DNA of 64,000 bases from Cyrtodaria siliqua (GCA_037043455.1 JAWPHD010004397.1:1-64000), one strand, 5' to 3'. Shown: positions 23,601 through 35,225, numbered from the stretch's first letter. The notes: generated by a model not told the origin, from the sequence alone. Numbers and translations: made by a program.

Positions 23601-26455
23601 CCCAAGAACAGTACTGATTCTAGCGGTTGATATTGCCCCTAAGGACAGTCCTAACGTTGGCTGTCTTTATGGCCCCTGAAGACAGTGCTATCGTTGTCTG
23701 TTGATATTGCCCCTGAGGACAGTACTAACGCTGGCTGTTGATATAGTCCACGAGAACAGTGCGAACGCTAGCTGTTGATATTGCCCATTAAGGCTGTTGA
23801 TATTGCCCCTGAGGACAGTACCAACGTTGGCTGTTGATATGGCCCTTGCGGACAGTGCTAACGCTGGTTTTTGATCTTTCCCCTGAGAACAGTACTAACA
23901 CTGGATGTTGATATTGCCCATGAGGACAATACTAACGCTAGCTGTTGATAATTCCCCTGAGGACAGTACTTACGCCAGCTGTTGAAATTGCCCCTGAGGA
24001 CAGTACTGACACTAGATGTTGATATTGCCCATAAGGAATGTACTAACATTGGCTTTTGATGTGGCCCTGAGTACAGGGCTATCGTTGGCTGTTAATATTG
24101 CCCCCGAGGACAATACTAACGCTGGCTGTTGATATTGTCCACGAGAACAGTACGAACGCTAGCTGTTTATATTGCCCCTGACGACAGTACTTACGCCAGC
24201 TGTTGAAATTGCCCCCAAGGACAGTACTGATTCTAGCGGTTGATATTGCCCCTAAGGACAGTCCTAACGTTGGCTGTTTATATGGCCCCTGAAGAAAGTG
24301 CTATCGTTGTCTGTTGATATTGCCCCTGAGGACAGTACTAACGCTGGCTGTTGATATAGTCCACGAGAACAGTGCGAACGCTAGCTGGTGATAATACCCA
24401 TGAGGACAGTATTTACGCCAGCTTTTGAAATTGCCCCTGAGGACAATACTGATCTAGAGGTTGATATTACCCCTAAGGACAGTACTAACGTTGGCTGTTT
24501 ATATGGCCCCTGAGGACAGTGCTATCGCTGGCTGTTGATATTGTCCCTGATGACGGTACTAACGCTGGCTGTTGATATTGTCCATGAGAACTGTACGAAC
24601 GCTAGCTGTTTATACTGCCCCTGAGGACAGTACTTACGCCAGTTGTTGAAATTGACCCCGAGGAAAATACTAAGGCTAGCTGTTGATAATGCCCCTGAGG
24701 ACAGTACTAACGCCGGATGTTGATATTGCCCCTGAAGACAATACTAACGCTAGCTGCTGATAATGCCCCTGAGGACAGTTTTTACGTCAGCTGTTGAAAT
24801 TGCCCCTGCGGACAGTACTGACAAAAGCTGTTGATATTGCCCCTAAGGACAGTACTAACGTTGGCTGTTGATATGGCCCCTGTGAACAGTGCTATCGCTG
24901 GCTGTTGATATTGTCCACGAGAATAGTACGAACGCTAGCTGTTTATATTGCCCGTGACGACAGTACTTACGCTTGTTGTTGAAATTGCCCCCAAGGACAG
25001 TACTAACGCTAGCTGTTGATATTGCCCCTAAGAACAGTACTAGCGTTAGCTGTTGATGTTGCCCCTTAGGACAGTACTAACGCCAGCTGTTGCTATTGGC
25101 CCTGAGGACACTGGCTACGCCATCTGTTAATATTACCCGTTAGGACAGAACTAACGCTAGCTGTTGAAATGGCCCCTAAGGACAGTACTAACGTTGGCTG
25201 TTGTTATGGCCCCTGAGGACAGTGATTTCGCTGGCTGTTGATATTGCCTATGAGGACATTAATAACGCTAGCTGTTGATATTGGCCCTGAGGGCACTACT
25301 TATGCCAGCTGTTGATATTACCCATTAGGACTGTACTAACGCGAACTGTGGATATTGCCCGTGAGGACACTACTTACGCCAGATGTTGATATTGGCCCTA
25401 AGGACAATACTGACAGCAGTTGATATTGTCGCTGTGGATGTTATAGACGCCTTCTGTTAATAGTGTTAATAGTGTTCCTGTTGATGCTTGTTGTTACAGA
25501 CATTATCTGATGATAGTGTCCTTCCTGTACATTTAACAGACGACACCTGTTGGTAGTGTCATAGTGGGTGTCAGCTGTTGATAGTGTCCAAGTGCAAGTC
25601 ATATACGGCAGCCGTTGATATTATCCCTGTGGATGTTACCGACACTAGCGGTTGATAGACCCCCGTGAACACATTCTAGTTGTTGATAATGTCCATGAGG
25701 ACAGTACTAACGCTAGCTGTTGAAATTGTCCCTGTGGATGTTCAAGACGCTTACATAACTGTTGATAGTGTCCATGTGCATGTCATACACGCCATCTGTT
25801 GATAGTGTCCCTGTGATCGTAACATACGATACCTGCTGATAGTGTCCCTTTCATTATCATGGACACCAGCTGTTGATAGAGTTCCTGTGGATGACACAGA
25901 CGCCAGCTGTTGAAAGAGTTCCTGTCGATGGTACATACTATAGCTGTTGATAGGGTCCCTGTGAATGGTACAGACGCCAGCTGTTGATAGCGTCCCTTTG
26001 GATGTTACACGATAACTTTGGACGATAACTTTTGATAGTGTCTTTGTAGATGTTACAGATGATAGTTGTACTGTTATACTGTTCCTATGGATATTACAGA
26101 CGATACCTGTTGATAGTGTCCCAGTGGATGTTAACAACGAAAGCTGTAATTTATCACTTACGAAGGCTGTTGATATAGTCCGTAAATAGACCACTGACTA
26201 CATCTGTTGATAGTCTCCTTATAGACAGTACTGATATTAGTTGTTGAAGACTTGATAGTGTCCCTTGAAACAGAACTGATAAAATCGTAGAATAGTGTCT
26301 GGGAGGCCAGTACTAATGTTAGCTGTTGGTTGTATCACGTTATATATTATTGACTCTATATTCTTATGGTGTCAATGTTGAAGGTACTGACGTTACCTGT
26401 TGATAATTTGTCTAAAGAAAGAACTGTCGCTAGCTGTTGATAGTGTCTGACGGAT
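20695..26455. repeat. 37-bp minisatellite array A
   Basis: About 150 diverged copies of a 37-bp unit. Type 1 consensus (GCTGTTGATATTGCCCCTGA, then GGACAGTACTAACGCTA) fills 21190-25400 on the + strand. Type 2 (CTGTTGATAGTGTCCCTGTG, then GATGTTACAGACGCCAG), also 37 bp, fills about 25400-26455. From 20695 to 21185 type 1 runs on the opposite strand, so orientation flips at about 21185-21235. A higher-order duplication of 612 bp is present (23280-23760 repeated at 23892-24372). Frames through the array are repeat-driven and not genes. Confidence 0.95.
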
Positions 26456-26734
26456 GTGCTTGAATGTTCTCTCTAAACAATAATGATTAGGCTGTCAGTA
26501 TTTTGTTAATCCAAGCAGTGTATGTTATAATGTTACATTTCACAGCTATCATTTTGTTTAAATGTTTTTCAGTGTAGTGACGTATGAAGATTAAGCATAG
26601 ACCACAGCAGGTTTGTTGACTTGTATACTCCCATTTATAAGCATATAGTTATTTGTATGTTTGTTTATCCAGTACATGTTAACAAGAGCAATTTCCTCGT
26701 CAGATTTTATTCTAGTTAAATGAACTCCATACAG

Positions 26735-26835
26735 GGGCTGGCGTGGCCCAGTGAATGCATGGTGAATTTGAACTCCATAGGACCAAGTTTAAAATTTCTC
26801 CGGCGCTACAAAGTTTCGTTGGTGTGTTATTATAA
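26735..26835 (+). other. Degraded SINE-like sequence
   Basis: Shares GGCTGGCGTGGCCCAGTG and AAGTTTCGTTGGTGT with a segment at 50330-50430 (GGTTGACGTGGCCCAGTGGA ... GAGTTTCGTCGGTGT). The GTGGCCCAGTG block is like a box A region. Two copies are too few to define the family. Confidence 0.35.
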
Positions 26836-26989
26836 GTTTATGTTCGACAATTCATTGAGCACAGTACTCATTTCTGTGATATATATATTGTAGTAAGTTA
26901 TTATCGCATGTATCAATGCAACTTCAAAGCTTCTTAATCATTGTGTATTACAAGCAGTGCATAGTACATGCTGTTTCATCCTAATTTTG

Positions 26990-27062
26990 TGGTAGACTAG
27001 TAGAGCGTCATACTCGCATGCCAGAGGTCCTGGGTTCAAGGCCTGGCAGGGTAATACCAAAT
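26990..27062 (+). other. tRNA-like sequence (SINE head or pseudo-tRNA)
   Basis: Box A-like TAGACTAGTAGAGCG at about 26993, box B-like GGGTTCAAGGCC at about 27032, and a TCGCATGCCAGAGGTC middle as in tRNA anticodon/variable regions. The acceptor arms do not pair convincingly. Confidence 0.4.
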
Positions 27063-28729
27063 ATTTACTAAAAAGGTAGTACATGTAGTAGCATTCTTGA
27101 CTGACATTCGCGAAATAAAGGGTGACTCTTGTACTGATAGGCCTCGGTCCAGTATAATGTGACTAGGTGTGGCATCATGTCATGTGTCTACGGCAGCTTG
27201 TTCAAGTGCGGCAGCACTATGAAGTTGAGCATTTGGCTCACTGCTAAACTTATAAACGGGCGTGATATGACTGAAATACTGTTCTTGCGGAAATTATACT
27301 CCATACAAACATAATACGTATTAAATCATATTTAGAAAAGTTGCATTGATTAATATCTTATACACATCCTTGCAGCAGAAATACCAGTGCACGGTGTTCC
27401 ATTAGGATATGTTCAATATCACAAAATAATATAATTTTGATCACAATCGCTTATTACGCTGATTCAATGTACTGTCATTGTTAATAGTAAGACGAAAAGC
27501 AATTGGTAGTTAATCTAAGCTTACTCATTCAATTTATATTTCAGAGTTCCACTTGAAAATGGTAAATTGCAGCCAAGAACTACGGTTAGTTTTCTTCCGT
27601 TTTAGTCAAATTTAACAAACGAATTATCCAACTTTATTGCATTTTATGCTGTAGCATGGTGTTCTATGGTATCACGGTACTAAAATGTTTTGTCGAAAAA
27701 GATAAACTGTAAACAACATATAAAGAAAAGTAAAACTCAAATGCTTTCCGTGACCCTTCTAATTAATTGTTATGATATAACATGTAATCAATTACCTATT
27801 GTGTTTGTGATGTATTATTTGGCCTTTTATTCTTCTTTAAATTTGTTCGTTGTTTCTATGTGTGTCTGTGGTTGACTGTCGTCCTTGAATGCTGCTTTTC
27901 CTGTTCGAATTTTATATTTATATTTACGTAAAACTGTCAGAAATAGATTTGAAGTGTACCCTTTTTGAACATTATTATTTTCAATGTTCTATGGTATCAA
28001 GATATGCACATAGTGTTATCCTGTATTTGTTATTAACTGGTATAATATTCAATGAGTGACCGTTTCCAGAAACAATAATGTACAACAGACTCATCAGACT
28101 AAAATTAATGAATTTTATAACCTTCAAGTTAATGGAAACTGCATTTATGGAGACCAGGGTGGTTGAATTATAAAGATCATAAGGAAATTGTCAACATGTT
28201 TGCATTACTTTGAAATATCCTTTTATTTAAGGTAAATATACTTTCTTTTCAATTATTCTATTATTTGTACCTAAAGTCGTCACATATATAAAATAATGAT
28301 CATATTTTAGCAGAGATGCATACTGTTTTATAGATTAAACACTACCGTGATACCATATAACCCTTGATATCATAGGAAGCCAGTATAAATAAATTGTGAG
28401 CTATAACTGAAGGCCATCGATACCATGTGTCTGAAGCCCATGTTACAATACTATTCAGGTCCTTTCAAGAAGGTTAATATATGGCACTATACTACCCAGC
28501 AGGAATTTTAAAATATATCTATTAACAAGAATAAAACCAAAAACATCTCTAAAAGCAAATAACAGCTCACACTGTCCTTGCATTGTCTGTGCCACAGTAT
28601 GGACATGGGTGGTTGGGACTAACTCAGAAAATAATCAGTGTCCGTTACTGCATTTACTTTTAATTTTAATTTTAGTTTAATGCAACTTTTAAAATATGTT
28701 AAATATATACAATCTTTATTGGTAGGTAG
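27063..28729. other. Mostly unassigned; possible small exon at 27552-27590
   Basis: A short segment starting after TTTATATTTCAG (about 27541) and ending before GTTAGT could be an exon of an upstream part of the zinc-finger gene, but it is too short to support. Apart from a PLE end at 27.8 kb nothing else is recognised. Confidence 0.2.
27795..27940 (+). mobile_element. Penelope-like element, extreme 3' end
   Basis: TGTGTTTGTGATGTATTATT, TGTGTCTGTGGTTGACTGTCG, TCCTTGAATGCTGCTTTTCC and TGTTCGAATTTTATATTTATA match the last 140 bp of the other PLE copies. Confidence 0.6.
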
Positions 28730-28838
28730 TTTATATGAAAATGAAGCTTGGGATTGCATTTGATATCATTGGTTCAAGGTCATTGTCACTGTCACTAAAA
28801 ATAGAAGAACAGTTTCCTCTCAATAACATTAGGTAGTG
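28730..28838. repeat. Outlying unit of the 30-kb AAGGTCA tandem repeat
   Basis: TATGAAAATGAAGCTTGGGATTGC, GTTCAAGGTCATTGTCACTG, AAAATAGAAGAACAGTTTCC match units at 30150-30640. The unit is cut off by the element starting at 28844. Confidence 0.55.
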
Positions 28839-28843
28839 TTACC

Positions 28844-29817
28844 CACTAGCGGATCCAGGGGGGGGCGCACCCGGCGCGCGCCCCCCCCTAAAAATTCCGG
28901 ATCATACATGTATGTCCATGTTACTGTAGATATAATATCAAACAATTTCGATGCACGCACTCAGTATTAAAAAATTTCTCGCTCGCTTCGCTCGCTCTAC
29001 GCATAATGACTAATGAGTGGTTTAATTAACAAATTGTTAAATCCTTTTATTTGAAAACGGACTTTTTTTATTAATACATGTCCATGTTACTGTAGATAAA
29101 ATATCAAACAATTTCGATGCACGCCCTCAGTATTTTTTTTTTTTCGCTCGCTTGGCGCATAATGGCTAATGAGTGGTTTAATTAACAAATTGTTAAAACC
29201 TTTTATTTTAAAACGGACCTTTTTATTCATACATGTATGTTCATGTTACTGTAGATAAAATATCAAACAATTTCGATGCACGCCCTCAGTATAATTTTTT
29301 TTTTCGCTCGCTTCGCTCGCTCTACGTATAATGACTAATGAGTGGTTTAATTAACACATTGTTAAATCCTTTTATTTGAAAACTGACTTTTTTTTATTCA
29401 TACATGTATGTCCATGTTACTGTAGATAAAATATCAAACAATTTCGATGCACGCCCTCAGTATAATTTTTTTTTTCGCTCGCTTACCTCGCTCGACGCAT
29501 AATAGCTAATGAGTGGTTTAATTAACACATTGTTAATCCTTTTATTTGAAAACGGACTTTTTTTATTCATACATGTATGTCCATGTTACTGTAGATACAA
29601 TATCAAACAATTTCGATGCACGCCCTCATTATAACAATTTTTTTTCGCTCGCTCCGCTCGCTCGACGCATAATGGCTAATGAGTGGTTTAATTAACACAT
29701 TGATAATTCCTTTTCTATCAATGCACTACCGCAACCGTTTTATGAGGCTAGAAACGGACACGAAAATTTACCAAAATCTTACGCCCCCCCTAAGCTGAAA
29801 TCCTGGATCCGCCCCTG
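28844..29817. mobile_element. 974-bp TIR element with 5-bp target duplication (copy 1)
   Basis: Left end CACTAGCGGATCCAGG, right end (reverse complement) CAGGGGCGGATCCAGG; 12 of the 16 bases match, including the 11-bp GCGGATCCAGG. It is flanked by the 5-bp direct repeat TTACC at 28839-28843 and 29818-29822. Inside are about four to five tandem copies of a ~185-205-bp unit (CGCTCGCTTCGCTCGCTC, AATGAGTGGTTTAATTAACA, ACATGTATGTCCATGTTACTG, CAATTTCGATGCACGCCCTC). No ORF. A non-autonomous DNA transposon is the simplest reading; superfamily uncertain. Confidence 0.75.
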
Positions 29818-30119
29818 TTACCTGTGTCTGAATGTGTACATGCATTATTGCATTTGTATTATTGATTGAGCCTTGAACATTGTTAACTAGAATAGATGTA
29901 AACATGTTTTTAATGTCTTCAAATTAGTTATGCAAATTCATTTGTAATGAACTTCATTTTTAATGAACTTTGAACTGTTTTCGTTGGACAGTTTTGATGC
30001 GGAGGCTTTTGAGGAATTCATAGGGTGTACATGAACAGGCAGTGGGAGCAGTTGGGGTTCAGCTCAATTTCAGTATTCTTCAATAACGTGTGGCTGGTTT
30101 TGCTTCCTTTCTTGTTATA

Positions 30120-30655
30120 TTTTACTCGTAACATTGGGAATGATATATATTGGTGTCTATAGAAAGCCAGTTTGGGATTGCATTTAAGGACATTGGGGTC
30201 AAGGTCGAGCTCATTGTTACTAAAAACAGAAAAAAAACACAGTTTCCGCTCATTAACCTAAGTTATGAATAAGATACTGGAATTAAACTTTGTGGGTATG
30301 TAGCTTACGTGAAAAGGAAGTTTGGGATTGCATTTGGGTTCACTGTGGTCAAGGTCACTGTTACTAAAATAGAAAATTGTTTCCGCTCAATAAGTTTACC
30401 TAGAAATGAGGAAGTGAACTGAAACGTTATGTGTTCTTTTTTAGGCAGATTAATTGAAAAGAAAGTTTAGGGTCACTGGGTTCAAGGTCAAGTTCACTGT
30501 GACTAAATATAGAACAACAGTTTCTGCTTATTCACTTTACTTAAGAATTAGGTATTGGCCTGAAACTTGGTTTGTAGGTGGCTTATATGAAAAGCAAATT
30601 TGGGATTGCGTTTACGGTCAAAGTCATTGTTACTGAAAAAATGACCGGTAGAGAG
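30120..30655. repeat. Tandem repeat, ~135-bp unit, about four copies
   Basis: Each unit has GTTTGGGATTGCATT, GGTCAAGGTCA, TGTTACTAAAA, CAGTTTCCGCTC and a TTAGGTATTGGC-type end. Related AAGGTCA repeats occur at 4.6-5.2 and 9.2 kb. Confidence 0.75.
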
Positions 30656-31128
30656 GTGTAGTTCTCGAGCAACTTGTTTAAAATACCTGTGCACCATTTT
30701 CAATGAGTAACATATGTCATCAATGTAGATGAGTGCTTATAATACTATTCATATGTATCAGATTATAGACAGTCTTACATTATATCAATTTTAGATTATT
30801 ATTACTGTCTACAATGTAGTTAGTCAGATATGTCAGCGTCATCTGCTTGCTCCAACGTAATCGTTAACTATAAACGTAAAATGTATTGCACGATAACTAC
30901 AGCAACATTACAATAAAAGTTGGTTGCCTCCATGAATGCAGTTTTTAATAAAAAATGCATTAAATGTTTTCACTTACCTCAATACCGAATGGGTCAAGAG
31001 ATGTTTATTAATGAAAGCAAAAATGTACGGACACTATATAGCGATAAAAAATAGGAAAAACCTTATGACGATACAGGTCCTCTTTGACCTTATGTTTTGT
31101 TTTAGATTTGCTGTATGATACATTTCAG

Positions 31129-31963
31129 GAGTTTACATGTGCGAGAACTAAAGAAGATGTGATGCGCTTGGTTGTAAAATGTACAACAGAAAATTGTTGT
31201 GACGACAATTATCACTGCCCGTTATGTTCCCGCTTTCGGCCGACTAAACCTGGGAGAGTTCGCAAACACATTGAAAGTACTCATTGGAAGAACCATGTTC
31301 GCTACCATGGCGAGGTTTTATATATTTCGCGAATATTGCAAAACATATATTGAAACTGAACACTAATTTAAGAAACAAATTCTGACCTAGTTTACGTATA
31401 TGAAACATGAATAACAATCGTTTGTTTGGGGTTTAACGTCACTTTTCAGCCAATTTTAGGCTATATGTGACGGTCGATTTATTTTTCTGTGGTGGAGCCA
31501 CACAATCCTCTTAAATACTAGGTAGAACCAGTACTGTGTTGTATGCCGTCCGTAAGAACCGACAATTACTCGCTTACGAGTTTGAGACCCAAGTTGTCTT
31601 CGAACACACATCGGTGAGAAGGTTTACAACGCAACATCGTTAACACTCGAACACGAATGCGCTCTAATACACGAGCTGTTGAATATATAATGTTCACTGA
31701 TAATCCCAATAAAACAAACATGGTGTTACTATTAAATATTTGAACGTTGCATAGCCTAAAGGACTCCACAGCATGTTCGTATTTCTGACAGGCAATGTTT
31801 ACTTTTATAGGTCATGTGTCGTGGTAAGCCGCACTACCACTGTGGCGACGCAGAATGTACTAAAATACTAATCAATAAGGAAGACCTGCTAAAGCATCTT
31901 AGGCGACATGCGGAACATCCAGAAAAGGAGGCAAACAATGAACATACACAGACATTTTCTTGA
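31129..31963 (+). CDS. C2H2 zinc-finger protein, two exons (31129-31314, 31811-31963)
   Basis: Exon A follows a CATTTCAG acceptor (an alternative, TTTTAG, ends at 31105) and ends at GGCGAG before GTTTTA (weak donor). Exon B follows TTTTATAG and ends at TGA 31961-31963. Both join in phase 0 to read ...RYHGE|VMCRGKPHYHC.... Finger 1 is CPLC, 13 residues, H, four residues, H (YHCPLCSRFRPTKPGRVRKH). Finger 2 is C-GDAE-C, 12 residues, H-LRR-H (TKILINKEDLLKHLRRH). These spacings fit zinc-coordinating C2H2 fingers that bind DNA or proteins in the nucleus. A SINE sits in the intron. Any upstream exons are not identified, so the N-terminus is missing. The gene lies in the centre of the mirrored minisatellite structure. 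A truncated pseudogene is also possible. Confidence 0.5.
31420..31660 (-). mobile_element. tRNA-derived SINE, family 1, minus strand
   Basis: In reverse complement it reads a box A-like TCGAGTGTTAACGATG, TTGTAAACCTTCTCACCGA, a box B-like GTGTTCGAAGAC, then CAGTACTGGTTCTACC, GTGGCTCCACCACAG and a tail GTGACGTTAAACCCCAAAC. The same order is seen in the copy at 10137-10395. It lies in the intron of the zinc-finger gene. Confidence 0.65.
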
Positions 31964-32066
31964 GAATAACAGAGCAATACAAGATGTATATCGTAACGAT
32001 AAAGTTAAGCTGCAAAAGTAAATCTACAAACTACAGGTTATGTGACGACATGGCTTTGTAAAGAAA

Positions 32067-32812
32067 TATAAAAAATCGGAAAGGGAAAGTAGCATTCAAG
32101 GAGGGCAGTCAACCAAAAACACAGAAACAAACACGCAAACAGACAAACAAGAAAAAAAGGTAATAATAAATGCAAACGACATCACAAACACAAAAGGGTT
32201 GACAATATGGCTACCGACTTGGAACGGTCAGTGGCAAAGTAGGCCACTGGGAGTTTAAACCGGTTCTAGGGTGAACCAAACCTCACACTTACCCTACTGT
32301 CATCCCATTAAAACAGGAGAGTGTAAATAAAGAAATCCCCGCCATGATCTAATCTCTAACCAACAAGGCAGCATCAATAGGCAATATAAGTAAAACACAC
32401 ATATGCTCGTGTAAATGTAATATGTAATACAAAATAAAATAGCCTGGAAAGCCACAATGAAGGTCCTCATTGACTTGGCAGAAGCCAGAGCAAAAAGAGA
32501 ATAAACCATTAAGGGCACGACAAGAAAGATAATAGACAAACATTAATCGCCACCGTCCCAATGGGCTTTAGGTAGGCGTCATCATAGGGTCCACAGCCTG
32601 TCCGGTCATCGTACAATTAAAGAGGAAAGCATAGTGGCGAACTGTAAAAGAGTCCACCACCAAGCACGCAGTAAGTTGCAAAATGATAGGGTTATCACTT
32701 CTTTTGATAAACTTTTTAACAAGTTTAACAAAGATAGTATGAATGTTATCATGACCAAGAATCTTACGAAATTTATAAATCACATCACCATAGAAGTCAG
32801 GTTGGGATAACA
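32067..32812 (-). mobile_element. Penelope-like element, 5'-truncated
   Basis: The minus strand encodes QPDFYGDVIYKFRKILGHD and the following C-terminal RT region up to AVDPMMTPT, matching the copies at 19.5 and 53.2 kb. Then come the ~500-bp untranslated region and tail ending at about 32067. The 5' break is at about 32812, in the middle of the RT thumb. Confidence 0.75.
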
Positions 32813-33294
32813 AGCTGATTTTATGCAAGCCTGTTGAACTTTATATGATTGTGGGACATATAATGTAGATGTGTTAAGTTGTTGCCCGTATTTTTGTAAT
32901 TTTCAGACCTGGTATTTTGCCTCCGTAGATAAATTCATTCTTTTATAAAACAAATAGTAATTATCAGTAAGATACTTTCATTTAATGCTAAGGTTTAACC
33001 AGACTACAATTTCTTCATCCATGTTTGACACGCTAAATAGATCTACCAAGGTCGCCATGATCTCATATGGACATACACATTCGCCGCGATAACACAGGAA
33101 GTTAAACATCAACACACATGAAACTTCATATTAATAAAGTACATTACGTTTGGTAGAATGAACGTAGCTGCTTTTGGGTTCAATATATCATCAAGGTTAG
33201 ATTGACCTGAGAATTATCAACATTGTCCCCATTGTAACTTGTTAAATTTTAAACACATAATCTCGAACAATTTCATAAATATTTTTAACAAAAT

Positions 33295-33544
33295 ATGATC
33301 AATACATATTGCGGTAAGTATCTCAAAGGTTATGGAAAAATCTTAGTTTTGAAAATCTGTCCAGAAAGAAACATTTTACAGACAACATGCCTTTTTTCAT
33401 GTGGGTTTTCCAATGTAAACGCATTGCTGCTGGGACAACATAAAATTAAGAAATCTCAACTGACTTCAAACAAAAGTATTCTGTTTTCTTGCATGTATAA
33501 ATTGTTTTGCGAATGGTGTTTAAAGTTTAACTGTGTGTTTGGTC
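33295..33544 (+). other. Unrecognised open stretch upstream of a PLE
   Basis: A frame beginning at 33295 is open into the PLE tail. Its first 80 codons (LQTTCLFSCGFSNVNALLLG) contain Cys residues but no motif I can name. Probably chance. Confidence 0.15.
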
Positions 33545-33880
33545 TTAAAAGAAATATAAAAAGATCGGACAGGGAAAGTAGCATTCAAGGAGGACAGTCA
33601 ACCACAAAACACAGAAACAAACACGCAAACAGACAAACAATAAGGCAAAAGTAATAATAAATGCAAACGACATCACAAACACAAAAGGGTTGACAATAGG
33701 GCTACCGCCTTGAAACGGTCAGTGGCAAAGTAGGCCACTGTGGGTTTAAACCGGTTCTAGGGGCCCCAAACCTCACACTTACCCTACTGTCATCCCATTG
33801 AAACAGGACGGTGTAAATAAAGAAATTCCCGCCATGATCTAATCTCTAACCAACAAGGCAGCATCAATAGGCAATATAAG
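33545..33880 (-). mobile_element. Penelope-like 3' end, inverted partner
   Basis: The tail and untranslated region in minus orientation end abruptly at 33880 (at GGCAATATAAG) where a plus-strand copy of the same family begins. The two meet head to head with no spacer. Confidence 0.75.
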
Positions 33881-35225
33881 GATGTGGACACTATGATGAC
33901 GCCTACCTAAAGCCCATCGGGATGGTGGCGTTTGATGTTTGTCTATGATATGTCTTGTCGTGCCCTTAATGGTTTATTCTCTTGTTGCCCTGTCTTCTGC
34001 CAAGTCATTGAGTACCTTCATTGTGTCTTTCTAGGCTATTGTTATTTTTTGTATTATATTAACACGAGCATATTTGTGTTTTACTTATATTGCCTATTGA
34101 TGCTGCCTTGTTGGTTAGAGATTAAGTCATGGCGGGGATTTCTTTATTTACACTGTCCTGTTTTAATGGGATGACAGTAGAGTAAGTGTGAGGTCTGGTA
34201 CACCCTGGAACCGGTTTAAACCCCCAGTGGCCTACCTTTCCACTGACCGTTCCAAGGCCACTAGCGGATCCAGGGTGGGGCGCACCCGGCGCGCTTCCCC
34301 CCTAAAAATTCCGGATCATACATGTATGTCCATGTTACTGTAGATAAAATTTCGTTGCACGCCCTCAGTATAATTTTTTTTCTCGCTCGCTTCGCTCGCT
34401 CGACGCATAATGGCTAATGAGTGGTTTAATTAACAGATTGTTAAATCATTTTATTTCAAAACGAACTTTTTTATTCATACTGTTACATGTATGTCTATGT
34501 TACTGTAGATAAAATATCAAACAATTTCGATGCACACCCTCAGTATAAAAAATGTTCTCGCTCGCTCGACGCATAATGTAATGAGTGGTTTAATTAACAC
34601 ATTGTTAAATCTTTTTATTTGAAAACGGACTTTTTTTATTCATACATGTATGTCCATGTTATTGTAGATGAAATATCAAACAATTTCGTTGCACGCCCTC
34701 AGTATAAAACAATGTCTTGCTCGCTTCGCTCGCTCGAGCACAATGGCTAATGAGTGGTTTAGTTAACACATTGTTAAATCCTTTTATTTGAAAATGGATT
34801 TTTTTTATTAATACATGTATGTCCATGTTACTGTAGATAAAATATCAAACAATTTCGATGCACTCCCTCAGTATAATTTTTTTATCGCTCGCTCGACGCA
34901 TAATGGCTAATGAGTGGTTTAATTAACACATCGTTAAATCCTTTTATTTGAAAACGGACTTTTTTACCCTGTCAATGCACTACCGCAACCGTTTTATGAG
35001 GCTAGAGACGGACCCGAAAATAGACCAAAATCTTACGCCCCCCCCTAAGCTGAAATCCTGGATCCGCCCCTGAAGGCGGTAGCCCTATTGTCAACCCTTT
35101 TGTGTTTGTGATGTCGTTTGTATTTATTATTACTTTTTCCTTCTTGTTTGTCTGTTTGCGTGTTTGTTTCTGTGTTTTGTGGTTGACTGTCCTCTTGAAT
35201 GCTACTTTCCCTGTCTGATCTTTTT
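33881..35225 (+). mobile_element. Penelope-like 3' end, plus strand, interrupted by a TIR element
   Basis: Starts inside the RT C-terminal region (GATGTGGACACTATGATGACG), runs through the untranslated region to CCGTTCCAAGGC at 34258, is interrupted by the element 34259-35072, and resumes as AAGGCGGTAGCCCTATTG to the tail at about 35225 (CTGATCTTTTTATATTTC). Removing the insert and one AAGGC restores the sequence of uninterrupted copies such as 53757-53790. Confidence 0.8.
34259..35072. mobile_element. 814-bp TIR element with 5-bp target duplication (copy 2)
   Basis: Same ends as copy 1 (CACTAGCGGATCCAGG and, reversed, CAGGGGCGGATCCAGG). The target duplication AAGGC lies at 34254-34258 and 35073-35077. 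The PLE host gives a paralogous empty site (TTCCAAGGCGGTA at 53760), so both boundaries and the 5-bp duplication are secure. Internal tandem units (~185 bp, about four) are as in copy 1 but fewer or shortened. Confidence 0.85.

Noticed and set aside
25751..26194. 147-codon minus frame with repeated STGTLST-type peptides
   Set aside because: It lies wholly within the type-2 minisatellite; 37 bp is not a multiple of three, so the peptide pattern simply cycles every 111 bp.
20695..26455. CRISPR-like look: 37-bp repeats at regular spacing
   Set aside because: The units follow each other directly with no unique spacers, are diverged, and lie in a eukaryotic genome. It is a minisatellite.
33932..34174. 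Plus frame LMFVYDMSCRALNGLFSC..., also seen at 32.3 and 53.4 kb
   Set aside because: Recurs in the Penelope 3' region but with stops and frame changes between copies; more likely untranslated sequence than a second protein, though a conserved tail ORF cannot be excluded.
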